Below the pieces are notes generated by a model. It was not told the DNA's origin, did no database searches, and saw only the letters and a program-made list of their open reading frames with translations. The position numbers and the translations under genes were made by a program. From Carposina sasakii (lineage: Eukaryota; Arthropoda; Insecta; Lepidoptera; Carposinidae), in assembly GCA_014607495.2 (NCBI GenBank), contig CP053156.1:2170001-2234000 (forward strand): a stretch of 64,000 nt of DNA, in the 5' to 3' direction. Positions 33,841 through 46,469 of this stretch are shown piece after piece. How positions within the stretch are numbered: the stretch's first letter is position 1; each line of letters starts with the position of its first letter.

Positions 33841-36091
33841 TAATCTTTGCTCTCCGCGCCAATTACATCGGGCGATCCTGTGACTAATTAAATGGGCTTA
33901 CTGGTTATTGTGTGACATATTGCTATTTTTTGGATCACTAGTGACTCTCTTTTAGGGTTGATGAGTTATCTGAACTTTTTTGAGAGAAACTTTTTTTGAA
34001 AATCATGTTTTGGTTTAATTTCAATTTTTAAGTCATTATCTAAGGGCTAATTAAACGAAAAAAAAATTTGCCTGAAAATATGAAAAAACGATGGAAATTT
34101 TTGGAATTTTCCTGCGAACATTTTCAGTGTTTTCCGCCTCAGAATCATGGTGTGAAGTCATTGTATCAATATTTGCCTGGCTATCACAAACACCGTGTAT
34201 TTGAAAAAACCAGCAATCCATGTTTTGTCGATCAAATCTACATGTACCTATGTATAGATACTCTCACCAACCGTTCAGGCAGACAGATTACACATCTAAA
34301 CTTCGTCGTTTTCAATTTTCGAACCTGTCATCGTAAATTGGTGGGGGAATTATTTTTCATTTTTGAAATATCTCGCTTCGAACGCGAATGGAGTCGAATT
34401 ATCTCCTATGGATGTTTCTGTTTGAACGCACATACTACCTACATTCTGTTTAGCTTAAAGCTATAAGCTATTTAAAAGAGAGATCTATAATAATAAAAAA
34501 AGTTATACAAAGTTCGCCTTTCTATAAAACTACAACGAATAACATACCTACTGATTCTGATGACGTTGCGGTTAGGTGTTGCTTAGTAACAACAACAGTA
34601 ACTATAGATCTTAGAGATCTTAATGTGGTACTAGGTTTATATGTTGTGTTGTGAAGTGTGGGAATATTTATTTATTTATTTTATATTGATTAACAGAACG
34701 TATTTTTTGCTAAGGGCTTGGATCGGCCTTCTTATCGCGACTCTAGTCACTCTACAACACCAGTTAAAACTATGTTACTTTACTAAACCAGTTTAAATTT
34801 TGTTAGGCATGTCGTATGTCAGGTATGTATGTGCCAAGCGAATACAGCCAGCTTTTTAAAACTTGAATTTGTATAAACGAGAGCAACACTTCGCGAGTTC
34901 ACAGGCAGTTCACTCTAATTGAATTGTTGTTCACAAAATGGGCTTCACTATAATAGATTTTTGAAAATCCGTAGGTACGTGACTTGAAAATGGTATTCAA
35001 ATTGGTTTACCCATTAGTTTGATGGTTACATCGGCTTTATGGAAATGAAACATTTAGCTGTTGGCGTGTAAATAGTTTTTATTTTTAAGATTTAGTATCA
35101 GCTTGTCTTATAGCAGGCAATTGCCTGACGCAGTAACTTTTAAAAATTCTACCTATAGATACTAAAAGATGGTTTCGAGGTATTTAAAGATAGGCCGTAA
35201 TCTTTTGACAGGGCATGAAAGTACTACTTTTGCAGGATTATTATTATAGTACTCTTGAACTAATCTCCTTTTAATAAAACTATTTACGCAACATTGGTTT
35301 TGAATATTCCAGTAAAACCGTATTTACGAAGAATAAGGTCGAAAAAAATCCGCTTACGTGCTTGATTTTCCGCGGATTAGGGACATACATCTTCCTCTTC
35401 CTGAAACAAAACACACCATAACAATATCTACATTAAGGCGTCTCAAAGTCGCGGTGTGACCGTAATGAAGCGTCCTACAAAATTGACTGTCCGATAATAC
35501 AGAAATTTATTGAGCCATATTTCACACAGCGAGGCCCCGACGGGACCCTTACTATGAAAGTACGTACTCGTACGTATCGGGATATTGTTCGGGAAAAATA
35601 AGGAACTACCAAAAAGAAAATGCAAAGGAGAGAATCTAAGTTCTAGAAAATACGAGTTGACGCAGATAAAGAGTAGGATACAACTATGGTAAGAGGCAAA
35701 TCATCATCCCATCACAATGACAGTTGTGTTTTCACATCGCACATAAACTGAATTAAGGCTATCTTTTGGACAATAGAATTCATAGCATTACGGATTAATG
35801 AATAGAATATATCTAATTTTATACGCATCCATAGCTATGTAGTACATTTCTTGTGGAAAGGTCACCGGTCGACGGTCGATTCAACACTGGTATCACATCT
35901 CCTCCCAGAGTTTTCCCCGTGGAAACGACCCACCTGTGATAAAAGCTGACTTACTTCTCTCAAATGTGGAAACCCTTTCATGGAAATATGGCTGTCATTT
36001 TAAAGGGCGACGTGTTTCCCAGATATATACTACTGCCTGGCTACGAATGAGTTGAGAGAGCGACGTTGTGCTTCTGATGTGTTCACTAGAG
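33841..36091. other. Non-coding stretch
   Basis: No host gene recognised. 34610-34680 carries a retroelement tail (GATCTTAATGTGGTACTAGG then ATTTATTTATTTATTT), related to 25.92 kb. The 132-codon frame at 34068-34466 overlaps repeat text and lacks domains. Confidence 0.45.
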
Positions 36092-36286
36092 GGGCATTTT
36101 TCCACTATAGACGGCACGATCACGACACGACACGACCACGACACCTCTACGGCTTTTTTTGGAAACAAAAATGTATTAAGTTGATAGTATGGCTCTTTTT
36201 CCACTAGGACACGGCCACAACACAGCCCCACAATAACGAATTGTCGTGGTCGTGTCGTTGTCATGTCGTCTAGTGAAAAAACGGCC
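36092..36286. mobile_element. Palindromic MITE with about 50-bp arms
   Basis: GGGCATTTTTCCACTATAG then CACGACACGACACGACCACG on the left; the inverse GTCGTGGTCGTGTCG ... CTAGTGAAAAAACGGCC on the right. The minus-strand 97-codon frame here is an artefact of the palindrome. Confidence 0.7.
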
Positions 36287-37568
36287 AATCATCTTTTTCA
36301 TCGGCATTAATATTATTTATTAAGTTTAGTTCAGACGAAATCATTAAAAATTTAAAAGAAATTATTTAAAAGAAAATTACTATGGATATCTGCATTTTGA
36401 ACATAAAGGTTATATTAACAAATAATTAACATTGGAGTACCGAAGTACTTGAAATTTCGCAATTGCTTGCAAAAGTCATCGAAACGTTAATATTGCTTAC
36501 AAATACAAAATCTAGTGAGAAAGTCTAAAGAATATGTAGGTGTCCCTTGGTTATATTAATTCTGTAACACCAAATACACGGCAAATTTTAATAGAAAAGA
36601 TCCACTCGCTGAAATACGAATTATAAAAATTTCATTGTTATTTTCTAAATATAATTTGTACCTATGTTTCCTATTTACCTGGGAAATGGGATTCGCGTAG
36701 GTAAGTAAGTAAATCTGTCGTAGCGCCCTAGGTATTTAAGTTTGCAATATAAAATCTAAAACTAAAGTGTAAAATGTAATTAACTATTCCTATTTTATCA
36801 TAGGAAAACTACAATAAATTCCGCGTGGCTTTGCACATTTTTTCATTGCCTAAACAGGTAATAAGGTGTAGATAAAACAGCATTACCTACAACCTTTTTA
36901 CTTAAATTTTACTAAGTATTTCCTTTTTAGTTTTCACATTATTCAATAGACAAACGAAATACTTTTCGCACTTTAATGAACTCGTGATATATATACTCGA
37001 CCCTTTTCAGTGGCAGGCGCGGAGGCCACAGGCGGACAAGACAATGAATTTGGGCTTTCGTTCTTCTTCGACATATTGGCATTAATACTACCTAAATAAT
37101 GCCACTAGGTCAGAAACTATGTACCTAAAATAGATACTAATAACAATATTGTGTCTAGACATGGAGCTACTATGTTGGAAATTGAAAAGTGTAGATATGT
37201 GTGAGTGCCTTAGTCGATATGTACGGAAAGAGATGCAGGTAATGTATTCTAGTGATCTCGCATCGGCACAGGCATAGGTACTTGTTTACTATTTCGTACA
37301 CATTTATCTACATAACTTTTAATCACTTTCTGAATATTGTATCAGCCATTGTAACTATTGTAAATCACTGGTAGAATTGTGTTGATTTCAATGGCAGTCA
37401 TCAATATTGCTGAAGAGGCCTTCCGCCAGCTTTTTTCGATACCGGTACCCTGTCACGACCATCTAACAAAGCCTTTATCAAAGTTGTAAATTGAAAATGA
37501 TATGACATTGTTTAAAAATGAAATTGTACTGCAAAGTTTACTTATAGAATCTTGCGTGAATAGCTATA
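36287..37568. other. AT-rich non-coding stretch
   Basis: No gene or repeat border recognised. Confidence 0.45.
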
Positions 37569-37918
37569 CAGGGTGATTTTTGGTCATCAACGTTCGAAAC
37601 TACGAAATCTCCTCATCATCACGATCATTTTTCTCCATGGAAGCATACCTGGGAAGTGTATGGTTCCGAAGATATTAGGGTCCAAAGTTGAGTAAATAGA
37701 TTGCGTTTTTCTACATAAATGTACATAGACGCACGTAGCAAGATTTTTTTACAAGAAAAAATTTATATCTGTCTATGAAAAAACTAGCATAAACCTGGAC
37801 ACTATAAATTTCGCTCGATAAAAAAATACATCGTTTCCCAGGATTTTTTTAGGCATAAACTTACTATATTTGATGTTTAGAGTACGTACCTTTCGTTAAG
37901 GGTGGCAACGAAAACATA
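37569..37918 (+). mobile_element. MITE-like element with CAGGRTG ends, copy 3 of 6
   Basis: Starts CAGGGTGATTTTTGGTC after TATA; the right terminus is decayed (ACATAGAT). Landmarks as in the other copies. Confidence 0.75.
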
Positions 37919-38006
37919 GATACTATAGCAAGTATGAATTTAGAAAGCCTTTGTAAAAATTTCCAAGTCTATGTTGATACCGCATCACTTTATACTAGTA
38001 GAAATA

Positions 38007-38370
38007 GCTGTATCTATAGAATATCCTTTATGATCCTACACCAGTATGATGAATTTGGTGAGAGCGAGATGTCTCACTTTTAAACGTCGATTCCACAGAG
38101 CTAAGTAATAACTAGACAAGGCAAGTGTTTCTACTTGGTGTGTAAAAAGGGATTATAAACCACTTCTATCAGCCTTAATTCCTTCAGTCCTTGCTCGAGA
38201 ACTAGTGTCTATTCCAATTCTTAAGTCTATTTTTACATGCAAAGTACATCCACTTAGTTTATCTAGTTATTAATAGCTCTGTGAATTTGACGTTTGAAAG
38301 TGAGACATCTCGCTCTCACCAAATTCATCATACTGGTGCAGGATCATAAAGGATATTATATAGATACAGC
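38007..38370. mobile_element. Inverted-repeat element, 113-bp arms
   Basis: Arms 38007-38119 and 38258-38370 match closely: GCTGTATCTATAGAATATCC, TTTATGATCC, CAGTATGATGAATTTGG, GAGAGCGAGATGTCTCAC, GAGCTAAGTAATAACTAG, with their inverse. The 138-bp core has no frame. A foldback-type or MITE element. Confidence 0.8.
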
Positions 38371-38460
38371 CGCGTTTAGCATTTACTACTTTAATATCTT
38401 AAATTATGTTACAAGACATTATGTTAGAACCTTCATTCAAACCTTCTATTTTATTTTTGT

Positions 38461-38508
38461 ACATACATACATATAATCATGCCTCTATCCCTTACGGGGT
38501 AGGCAGAG
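38461..38508 (-). repeat. Fragment of the GGGGTAGGCAGAG repeat family
   Basis: ACATACATACATATAATCAT then ATCCCTTACGGGGTAGGCAG, as at 27.76 kb. Confidence 0.6.
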
Positions 38509-39875
38509 CATTTATTTATTTCGTTATTAACTTATACGTTTTATCTGTATGCAATAAAAAATGAGAATAGTTAATAGCCCAAGCATTACTTACAAAATAT
38601 CACCATCTTACTTAAAAGTTGGATTGCGCAAAAAAAAAATAATGTAGCAAAAGCCCGACTCTGCTGAATATGTATGTAATGCATAAGGCAGCTCTCTTAA
38701 AAGCTTTTTGTCCTAACACTCACAGTTAGTTCCTTAAGGCGCCTGTATATGCACGCTGTGCATATTTTATACTGTACCGACTCAGTGAAAATGGCAGGAA
38801 ACACTTCTAAACATTTTCATTTAAGACTTTAAAAAGGTACACTATTTGATTTATGAAAGTTATCAAGAACCGTACACAATACATTGTCATGCTTCAGATT
38901 AGCATAAAGAACTAGGTACTAAATACACAAGGGGATAGACTTGTATAGCGTTTTCACACTTCATAAAGTCTAAGTAGCACTTCTGAATACGGAGTAGTGC
39001 TTTGAGCCGAGTTGCATAAAGAACCCTCAAAGGAGTTTCATTCAAAAACCTAACAAAGATTCCGAGAACGAGACAAGAAAAATTTTCGACGTTTAAGTTT
39101 GTGCATCTATTTCAAAGGGTTTATGAGATAAATATTATATTGTTTGATAAATCTTAGTCGTGATTACACTACCTATGCATCCTGGATTCAGGATTATTTT
39201 GACTTTATTACGAGTTCACTTTAAAGAGGAGCAAGTTTAATGATGATGGGCTAGTCCGACCACCACTGCTTTATGTACTTATGTGAATTTCCTGAATTAT
39301 GTGCTAAAACAAAACTCTATAAATTTTGTGTAATAAACAATAAAACTATTTTTGAGTAATATACGAACTATGCGATCAAATATTGGAACCATTTTGTAAC
39401 AGCAGTAGTACTTACAGTAGTGAAGGCGTTGTAAGTAAATGCACGGTCGCGTCGTCGCCGCCCAAGACATCCACCTTGCACCAATAAGTCAGCGGAATTT
39501 CAATATGGATTCCGGTTTACTTACACGCCGAAGTTATATAGGATTTTCTTAAATGAAACTTACGACTTGTGAGAAAATAGAATCGGTACATTGAGTAGAC
39601 GTGATAAAGTTAGAAGTTTCTTAAAGTTATCTCCAATTTATTTCCATTCGATTTAGTCTATTTGAGTTGAGTTGGGTATCGTATAAATGGATAATGCTTT
39701 GCGATCTGAGTTAGGTCACAAAATTCACGAAGGTCACGAACTATTGTACTGAATTAAATTATAATTTATTTATTGTGTTATATAATATGACCTGGATTTA
39801 ACAAGATAAAGTCAAAACACACTCGATAAAGATCAGATCAGAAAATTACAAAAGCCATTATAACAAACAAAGTAG
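38509..39875. other. AT-rich non-coding stretch
   Basis: No gene or repeat border recognised before the LINE that starts near 39883. Confidence 0.45.
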
Positions 39876-39882
39876 AACTACC

Positions 39883-42800
39883 TTCATAAATACATAGCAT
39901 TGAGTGTCATATTGACGAAGTAAAGATACTTCTTATCAGACTAAAAATGACATGTGATATCATAATCTTTACTGAATGTTGGTTAAGTAAATCTCAATAC
40001 TTACCTATGTTAGATGGGTATGTGAGGCACAGGTCAGGATTCAATAACCAAAATGATGGGGTAGCTGTGTACGTCAAATCTAACCTAGAATGTGGGGTCG
40101 CCACTCCAGATTTTGCTGATGCTAGTGGTCTTCTAATTACTTACAAACAAACAATGGCGGTCGTAGCTATTTATCGCTCGCCATCCGTAGCTAATGCCTC
40201 TAACTTTATATCCTCCATGGACTCTCTTCTGCATTCTTTAGTTAACTTTCAGACCGTGGTCGTCATCGGTGATATAAATATAAATATTCTACCTGATGTC
40301 CGTGAGAAAAATGTTCATGATTATCTTAATACAACAGCGGCTCACGGCATGCTTCCAGCTCACCAATTTCCCACCCGCCTCCATAAATGCCTTGACCATG
40401 TAATGCTTAAAACTCGCACAAATGCTATCACATTTGTTTTGGACAGCCCCATAACAGACCACGCCCCTATTTTATTGTGTAGTGCTATTCGTGAAAAAGT
40501 TGTGAAGAAAGTAAACCATTCCATCCGGGTAAGTTACTCGGGCGTTGAATCGAGCCTTAAGGAAATTAACTTTACTAACCTGTACACCTTGACGGATGCC
40601 AATATAGCGGCTGAAACCCTTACTGAAATGCTCATGAGTGCGGTGAGGCTGAACACAAAAACCATCAAAATACCTTGTAGACAAAGAATCCTTAAGCCTT
40701 GGATAACCCCGGGTCTTATTAGGTGCATGCGAACCCGTGATAATCTTTATAAGAGATTTAGTAAATCTCCTGAAAATTTGGTGAATAAATTGACATATTT
40801 GAGATACAGGAATTTCTTCGTAAATCTTCTAAAAAAGTTAAAGGTTGAGTATGAAAAAACCGAATTCCGCAAGGCCAGTGGTAATCCTAAAGCGACCTGG
40901 GAAGCGATTAGGAGGATCACGAACACGCAGCGCTCATCGTCTTCGGCTAATAAACTGCTAGATTGTGACGTAGACCCTAAAGCGTCTATAAATAAGGTAA
41001 ATGAGTATTTCATTGGGGTGGGTAAGTCCTTGGCTGACAAGATTCTATCGCGAAACAAAAATAACGTTAACTTCGCGACCAGTCCGGATATGACTGAAAA
41101 TTCATTTGCCATTTTCGAGACGGATTGTGGAGAGGTTCAAAAAATTATTAAGGGTCTTAAAACGAATTGTGCTGTGGGATGGGATGGTATTCCATCTAAA
41201 ATTATTAAAGATAATTATAGGATACTTGTTCCTCCTTTAACATTTGTGTTTAACCTGTGCTTGTCTAGTGGCATTTTTCCAAAACCTTTTAAAAAGGCTC
41301 TTGTCCATCCCATATTCAAGAGTGGTGGGGGTGACCGTGTCGAGAACTATAGACCTATTTCTATATTACCAATTCTTTCAAAAATATTAGAAAAACTTTT
41401 AAATTACAGGCTTACAAAATATCTCGATAAATATAAAGTATTATCACACAAACAATTTGGCTTCAGAAAGGGGCTGTCAGCTGAAGATGCGATTCTAGAT
41501 CTAACGAGTACTATAGTCCATCACTTAGACAACAAACAAAAAACTATCGGTATTTTCCTCGACCTCTCTAAAGCTTTTGACACGGTTTCTATAACTACGC
41601 TTCTCGTGAAGATGGAAAGATTGGGAATACGGGGCATGGCTCTAGAGATTTTTCGTGACTATCTAACTGACCGTACTCAGTGTGTAAAAATTGATAATCT
41701 TGTCAGTGAGGATAAATACCTTACTTACGGTGTCCCTCAAGGAAGTGTACTGGGTCCTGCTTTATTTCTTCTATATGTTAATGATTTGTGTAAGTTAACT
41801 TTTCCAAACTGCGAGATTTTCAGTTACGCCGATGACACCGCCCTAATTGTACATGGTAAAACATGGTCTGAGACAGAGTACCTTGCGGGAAAGGCTCTTA
41901 ATGGAATAATGGAATGGTTGACATCAAATTTGCTTACCTTAAATGTGAATAAAACCAAGTACATAACCTTTTCATTAAACTCACTGGGACAACCTGATAG
42001 CTCTCTGTCTATAGTAGCTCACATATGTAAAGCTCCCAGTGTCATTCCTTGCTCCTGTCAAGCTCTTGAAAGTGTGACAAGTCTAAAATATCTTGGGGTA
42101 CACTTAGATAACTTTCTAAACTGGAAGCCCCAAATAGAATCACTCATTTCACGCACTAGGAAATTAATATACGTCTTCAGAAAACTTAGAGTTGTTGCGG
42201 ACTTTAATACACAGAAATCTGTTTACCTATCTCTGGCACAATCTATTCTTTCTTATGGCTCCCCGGCATGGGGTGCTGCTTGTCCCACTATTCTCCTGGA
42301 ACTTGAGCGTGCTCAGCGCGCTATTCTCAAGGTAATGTGCAAAAAGCCTGCTACTTATCCAACGGACACATTATACAGGGAGCTTGAGATTCTCTCAGTA
42401 AGACAACTATTTGTACTTAACTCAGTACTTCGTAAACATAAATCCCTGCCATATGATCCCCAACTGGATTATAATATTCGTAGGCGGAATCGAGTATGCG
42501 ATTCAGAACCTCATAGAACAACGACTGCTGGTAGACACTTCCCACAGTCTAGTGGTAGACTGTACAATATATTCAACAAAAATTTACATATTTACCCTCT
42601 AAGTCTTCATAAAGTTAAAAATGCTGTGCAATCACTTCTTTTGAATCTGAACTACTTAGAAACAGAAAATCTAATAAAAACCTCCCTTAAAGCCAACAAA
42701 ACTAGTTTGTATAAGGTTTAGCAACTTTGCATATATTATATTCTACTATGCTCGCACACAGATACACACATAATGTAATTATTTTACAATTCACTAATTG

Positions 42801-43168
42801 ATCGTTCTTAATTTAAGGTTACAACTGGATAGTATAGTACTATCTAAATATTGGTTTTTGTAAATGAAGGGTTACTGTAGTGTAATGAGGAAATATTATT
42901 GATTAATGTTGTACTGGCTTACGTAACTATAACTTTATACATAATAACAATAAAACCGATGGAGGGCGCCGATGTCTGTGCTACAGTTATATACTTCTAC
43001 AGACATCGACGTTTCACTTATGAATGCAAAATTATCTTTTAACCAATTCTATTTTGTATTATTATAGTAGGCTTGGTATAAAAATATTCCTATCTATGTA
43101 TGTGCCATTTGTAACTGCATTGTAAATATGGTCAATAAACTATTTTTCATTTCATTTCATTTCATAAA
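39883..43168 (+). mobile_element. LINE with intact main frame and candidate 7-bp target duplication
   Basis: The element includes the uninterrupted frame at 39947-42721, a 3' UTR of about 450 bp, AATAAA-like text near 43134 and a tail of ATTTC repeats (43147-43166). AACTACC occurs just before the 5' border (39876-39882) and just after the tail (43169-43175). The left border cuts the endonuclease N-terminus, so the copy is slightly 5'-truncated and lacks ORF1. Tail type and protein motifs fit the Jockey/CR1 group; clade assignment is tentative. Confidence 0.75.
39947..42721 (+). CDS. LINE ORF2: AP endonuclease and reverse transcriptase
   Basis: 924 codons without interruption. Residues 1-190 are an AP-like endonuclease: TECWL (catalytic Glu), NDGVAVYVK, IYRSPS, GDININ (Asp/Asn), LDHVM, ITDHAPI (the SDH-type motif). 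The frame continues upstream of the first Met with IHSIECHIDEVKILL, the expected endonuclease start, so the true N-terminus is cut by 5' truncation. Residues about 410-690 are the reverse transcriptase: GWDGIPSKII, ENYRPISILPILSK, HKQFGFRKG, FLDLSKAFDTV, GVPQGSVLGPALFLLYVND, YADDTALIV (catalytic Asp pair), LNVNKTKYI. The C-terminal third ends in the LSVRQLFVLNSVLRKHKSLP region typical of this group. It nicks target DNA and copies its RNA there. Lack of stops suggests a young insertion, though loss of the N-terminus should block autonomous movement. Confidence 0.85.
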   Translation: MTCDIIIFTECWLSKSQYLPMLDGYVRHRSGFNNQNDGVAVYVKSNLECGVATPDFADASGLLITYKQTMAVVAIYRSPSVANASNFISSMDSLLHSLVNFQTVVVIGDININILPDVREKNVHDYLNTTAAHGMLPAHQFPTRLHKCLDHVMLKTRTNAITFVLDSPITDHAPILLCSAIREKVVKKVNHSIRVSYSGVESSLKEINFTNLYTLTDANIAAETLTEMLMSAVRLNTKTIKIPCRQRILKPWITPGLIRCMRTRDNLYKRFSKSPENLVNKLTYLRYRNFFVNLLKKLKVEYEKTEFRKASGNPKATWEAIRRITNTQRSSSSANKLLDCDVDPKASINKVNEYFIGVGKSLADKILSRNKNNVNFATSPDMTENSFAIFETDCGEVQKIIKGLKTNCAVGWDGIPSKIIKDNYRILVPPLTFVFNLCLSSGIFPKPFKKALVHPIFKSGGGDRVENYRPISILPILSKILEKLLNYRLTKYLDKYKVLSHKQFGFRKGLSAEDAILDLTSTIVHHLDNKQKTIGIFLDLSKAFDTVSITTLLVKMERLGIRGMALEIFRDYLTDRTQCVKIDNLVSEDKYLTYGVPQGSVLGPALFLLYVNDLCKLTFPNCEIFSYADDTALIVHGKTWSETEYLAGKALNGIMEWLTSNLLTLNVNKTKYITFSLNSLGQPDSSLSIVAHICKAPSVIPCSCQALESVTSLKYLGVHLDNFLNWKPQIESLISRTRKLIYVFRKLRVVADFNTQKSVYLSLAQSILSYGSPAWGAACPTILLELERAQRAILKVMCKKPATYPTDTLYRELEILSVRQLFVLNSVLRKHKSLPYDPQLDYNIRRRNRVCDSEPHRTTTAGRHFPQSSGRLYNIFNKNLHIYPLSLHKVKNAVQSLLLNLNYLETENLIKTSLKANKTSLYKV

Positions 43169-43175
43169 AACTACC

Positions 43176-44930
43176 ATTTTGAATGCAGTGACACAGATAA
43201 TATGATCATGCACATAGTAACCAGCGCCATCATCCAAAAGAACTATACTGTGAAACGCACCCTACCTATTGAATCATAACTATACCACTCATACTGTGAT
43301 ATATTTTTTTGTATTGTGTTTTGTTATTTATAAACGCAATATTTAAAATAGCTGCGGAACAAAAGTTATTTTACGCACATACAAGTTACTAAAAGAGTGA
43401 CGTCATAATTGTGGTAGCCGTTTGTATGGAGCGTTTTTTGGCAAGTCTAAAATTGTGATTTTGAAATCGTTATATCCCGGAAAGATTTCACGCTAACGAA
43501 GTTTTTCTTTCGCAAATGTTTCTTTTATGTTATAATCTGTCGATAAAATCCGTAAACGACCCTATTATGTGGGTAGCACACACCTAGTCGTATGAGCGAC
43601 TAACAAAAAAGAACCACTTACTTCAAAACTCATAGCCTTTTCCTTTTATTTACATTTTAAATCATATTAATGAATATAAATTCAACATGTAAACAATAAG
43701 GTACGAGTATCAGAAATAAATCTTGCAGTACAGCAACTGCAATCAAATCGCTCTGTCGAGGAAGAAGGATGAATGAAGCTCACGTGGGTGGGTGGTGCAG
43801 CGTGAATTTATGGACCATTCTGGTAATACGCGTTCCTGGTATAGGATCGGAATATATGCAATTTTCAGGAGAAATATTGTGCTTTGCCTTAAATTTATGT
43901 TCTGAATCTATCAATTACTGGGTACTTTAAAATAATATGACTATAAACTGATAGATGGAAAACTGTACAAATTTTCCGTCACATCATAATAATGTATTTA
44001 ATTAATAAATGTTATCAGGTGAGGTTTATATCAAATATATACCTACATACAAGTCTGCATGTAAAACAAATAGAATAAAATAACAGCAAATCCCATATCC
44101 AAACACTAACAAAAAAATTTCACACGCAATTTTTTTCCATCCGTGCTATACGAATGTAAATTTTACTATCAAAAATAAATAAAAAGCCGACAAAAAGCTT
44201 TTGCAAATATTATTATAGCAACGAAATTCAAGCAAGGTTGTACAAGACAAAATTAATGGGCACACAATACAAACCTTTTCTGACTGGCATTGCTTGAAAA
44301 AGGGACTGAATTTTGAAAGGTCCCGTGAAATTGAATCCGGCGTGCCTATTTGTTTTGGTTTTAGGCTTTTTTCTCCTGGGATGTAAGCATTTGTAAGAGG
44401 GTAATAAAGGTGGAATTTGGTTACTTATTTGCAAACCCCAATTTCCTTTTAGAAACATGCCTTTCTTGAAGTGTTGATAAAAATTCCGTGAACTTCATTG
44501 ATTTTTACGAGTTTTTTTATACGGTGAAATACATTTGTTATTTATTGACTATACAAGGAATTGGAGGACAAATTACAAATCAGTATAGAAGTAGTGGGTA
44601 GAGATTAAGTACACTTTTATACACTAGCTATCCGCGACTTAGTTTGCGTGGACTACAGAATGTGGCCTTTGTCCTTCTCCGTGCTCCCAAATCTCCCATA
44701 TACCTGTAAGTACGCATAATTTCAAGAAAAATGGTAGAGTAAATAAATTGTGAAAATATCAGTTGGGATAACTTTAAATTTGTGGTGTTAGAATAATGGA
44801 TAAAATAAGGAATTTGTACATAAGAGGAATTAGTTGCACCGATCATAGAAAAGTTACCAAATAACCATTTGTCATGGTACGGATATATGAAGCTTATAGA
44901 TATGACATATTATGTCACGTAGTTTATAAT
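43176..44930. other. Non-coding stretch
   Basis: No gene recognised. 44625-44660 carries the terminus CACTAGCTATCCGCGACTTAG of the repeat family described at 50106-50323. Confidence 0.45.
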
Positions 44931-44937
44931 TTTCAGA

Positions 44938-45140
44938 GAGTCCTGGGCATGAATGTGGATGGTTATAAAAGAAGAGGAAGACTTAAGAACTATTGGATAG
45001 ACTGTGTGAGAAGATATGCTCGTACTGGAAGTTAGTAACGAGACGATGGATAATAGGAATAAATGGAAGAAGAGTACCTACATATTACGCCGACCTCAAT
45101 TACTATGGGAACAGGGCCAGAAGAATAAGTTGGGATTAGT
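44938..45140 (+). pseudogene. Degenerate LINE reverse-transcriptase C-terminus
   Basis: Reads RVLGMNVDGYKRRGRLKNYW then IDCVRRYAR, followed after frame changes by a CADLNYYGNRARRIS-like end. This matches the usual tail of LINE ORF2 proteins of the type with GRGRPKKRW. No RT core. Confidence 0.6.
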
Positions 45141-46030
45141 ATAAGTCAGTAAAATATCAATAGTAATGTATAAAAATTTTGAAAGATTTATAATGCAAGT
45201 TAAGAAATAAATTATAAAAATCTAACCTATGTATATGTATGTATTGTACAAACTCCGAACGAACATAAACAAAACTGTTAATCGCTTTACCAAAAGTCTA
45301 CTCTGAAATACTGCCGAACTTCGGATCAAGGACCCGACCCCCACACCTGGACAGATCGTTTTGTTAGCCTTCCCACAACCATTAGCCAAACTCCTGATCA
45401 ACGAATTTAGAACATTCCAGCGACATTGCCGTTTTCAGATTTATCTATTTACTTTCGTATTTGGTCTCTATGTTAGGTTTTTTATAGTGCAAACATTTTA
45501 TGAGTAGGTAGGTAATATTAAATTGAGGAACAACTTTGAACACAATTCATGATAATAAAACACAAAAATGTGACTAATAAAAAACCTAATTTCGTTCTTT
45601 CGCATACTCTCTACTTATAAATAAAATAAGGTATAGCTGGTGCCTAAAAACCTGAACCTTGGAGTGTGTTCTCATATAAGGTAGGCATCCAACAAGAAAT
45701 AATTGTTGATATTCCGAAGGAAAAGGTATGGCAATATGTATTCAAAGTACATAATATAATCATAAAATTCGGAAACACCATATTATTAGCTCGTCTATGA
45801 TTCTTTCCAAGGTAGAAAATACATGTTTTATTACATAGAGAAGTCTTTGTAATATTCACTTCGGGAGGTGCCTGAACGCTTTGTGAATTTAAACGGAGCG
45901 AATATTTTGCCGACGAACTTGTCTTACATTACCCGCTAAGGTATGCCCGTTTGTTAAGGCTTCCAGATTATCTTAATCGTATATTTTTAGATGTAGAGGT
46001 ACTTCAATTTTATAAGCGTATAGGTTTTTA
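45141..46030. other. Non-coding stretch
   Basis: No gene or repeat border recognised. Confidence 0.4.
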
Positions 46031-46031
46031 G

Positions 46032-46264
46032 AATTATTTGGAAACATTTTCCATTGTATTTGTTACCATGTATTTATTTGATCCCGAAAAGCGTCTGGCT
46101 GTTATCCACTATGTGGGACCTAAAAAGCTGACCGGTGAAAAGTGGGTGTGCGATATACGCAACTCTGCTCACCTAAACTACAAACCATTACATATATATG
46201 GGGTCGGGACAATAATTATGGTCTTTTTCGCAACAGAATGCCTGCCCCACGCCAATCTTCCTTG
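46032..46264 (+). other. Unassigned open frame, possible exon or repeat fragment
   Basis: A 78-codon open segment begins right after a TTTTTAG (possible acceptor) and ends at TTGG followed by GTAAGT (good donor). Residues include FDPEKRLAVIHYVGPKKL and a hydrophobic stretch IYGVGTIIMVFF. I recognise no family. The lower end (GGGGTCGGGACAATAATTATG) has the flavour of a dispersed lepidopteran repeat, which would make the frame accidental. Confidence 0.25.
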
Positions 46265-46469
46265 GGTAAGTCCAGCCGCGCGTCATCCCACTAGCTAGCA
46301 CTGTCCATTGCAGAAATCAAATTTTCAATCCAATCATATTTTTTTTTGGTTTATGTGAAAAGTCTGCGCCAAAGAAGAGTATGTCACTAGTAGGTTATTT
46401 TTCACCATATAATATCTCTATGATCCACCTTGAATTTCATAAAGTATTTTAATATAATAAATTATAAAT

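Noticed and set aside
34068..34466. 132-codon plus frame
   Set aside because: It has no recognisable domain and overlaps text of the TTTGCCTGGCTATCAC repeat; probably chance.
35995..36288. 97-codon minus frame
   Set aside because: It lies mostly across a palindromic MITE; the repeated Arg/Thr/Val codons come from CACGAC repeats.
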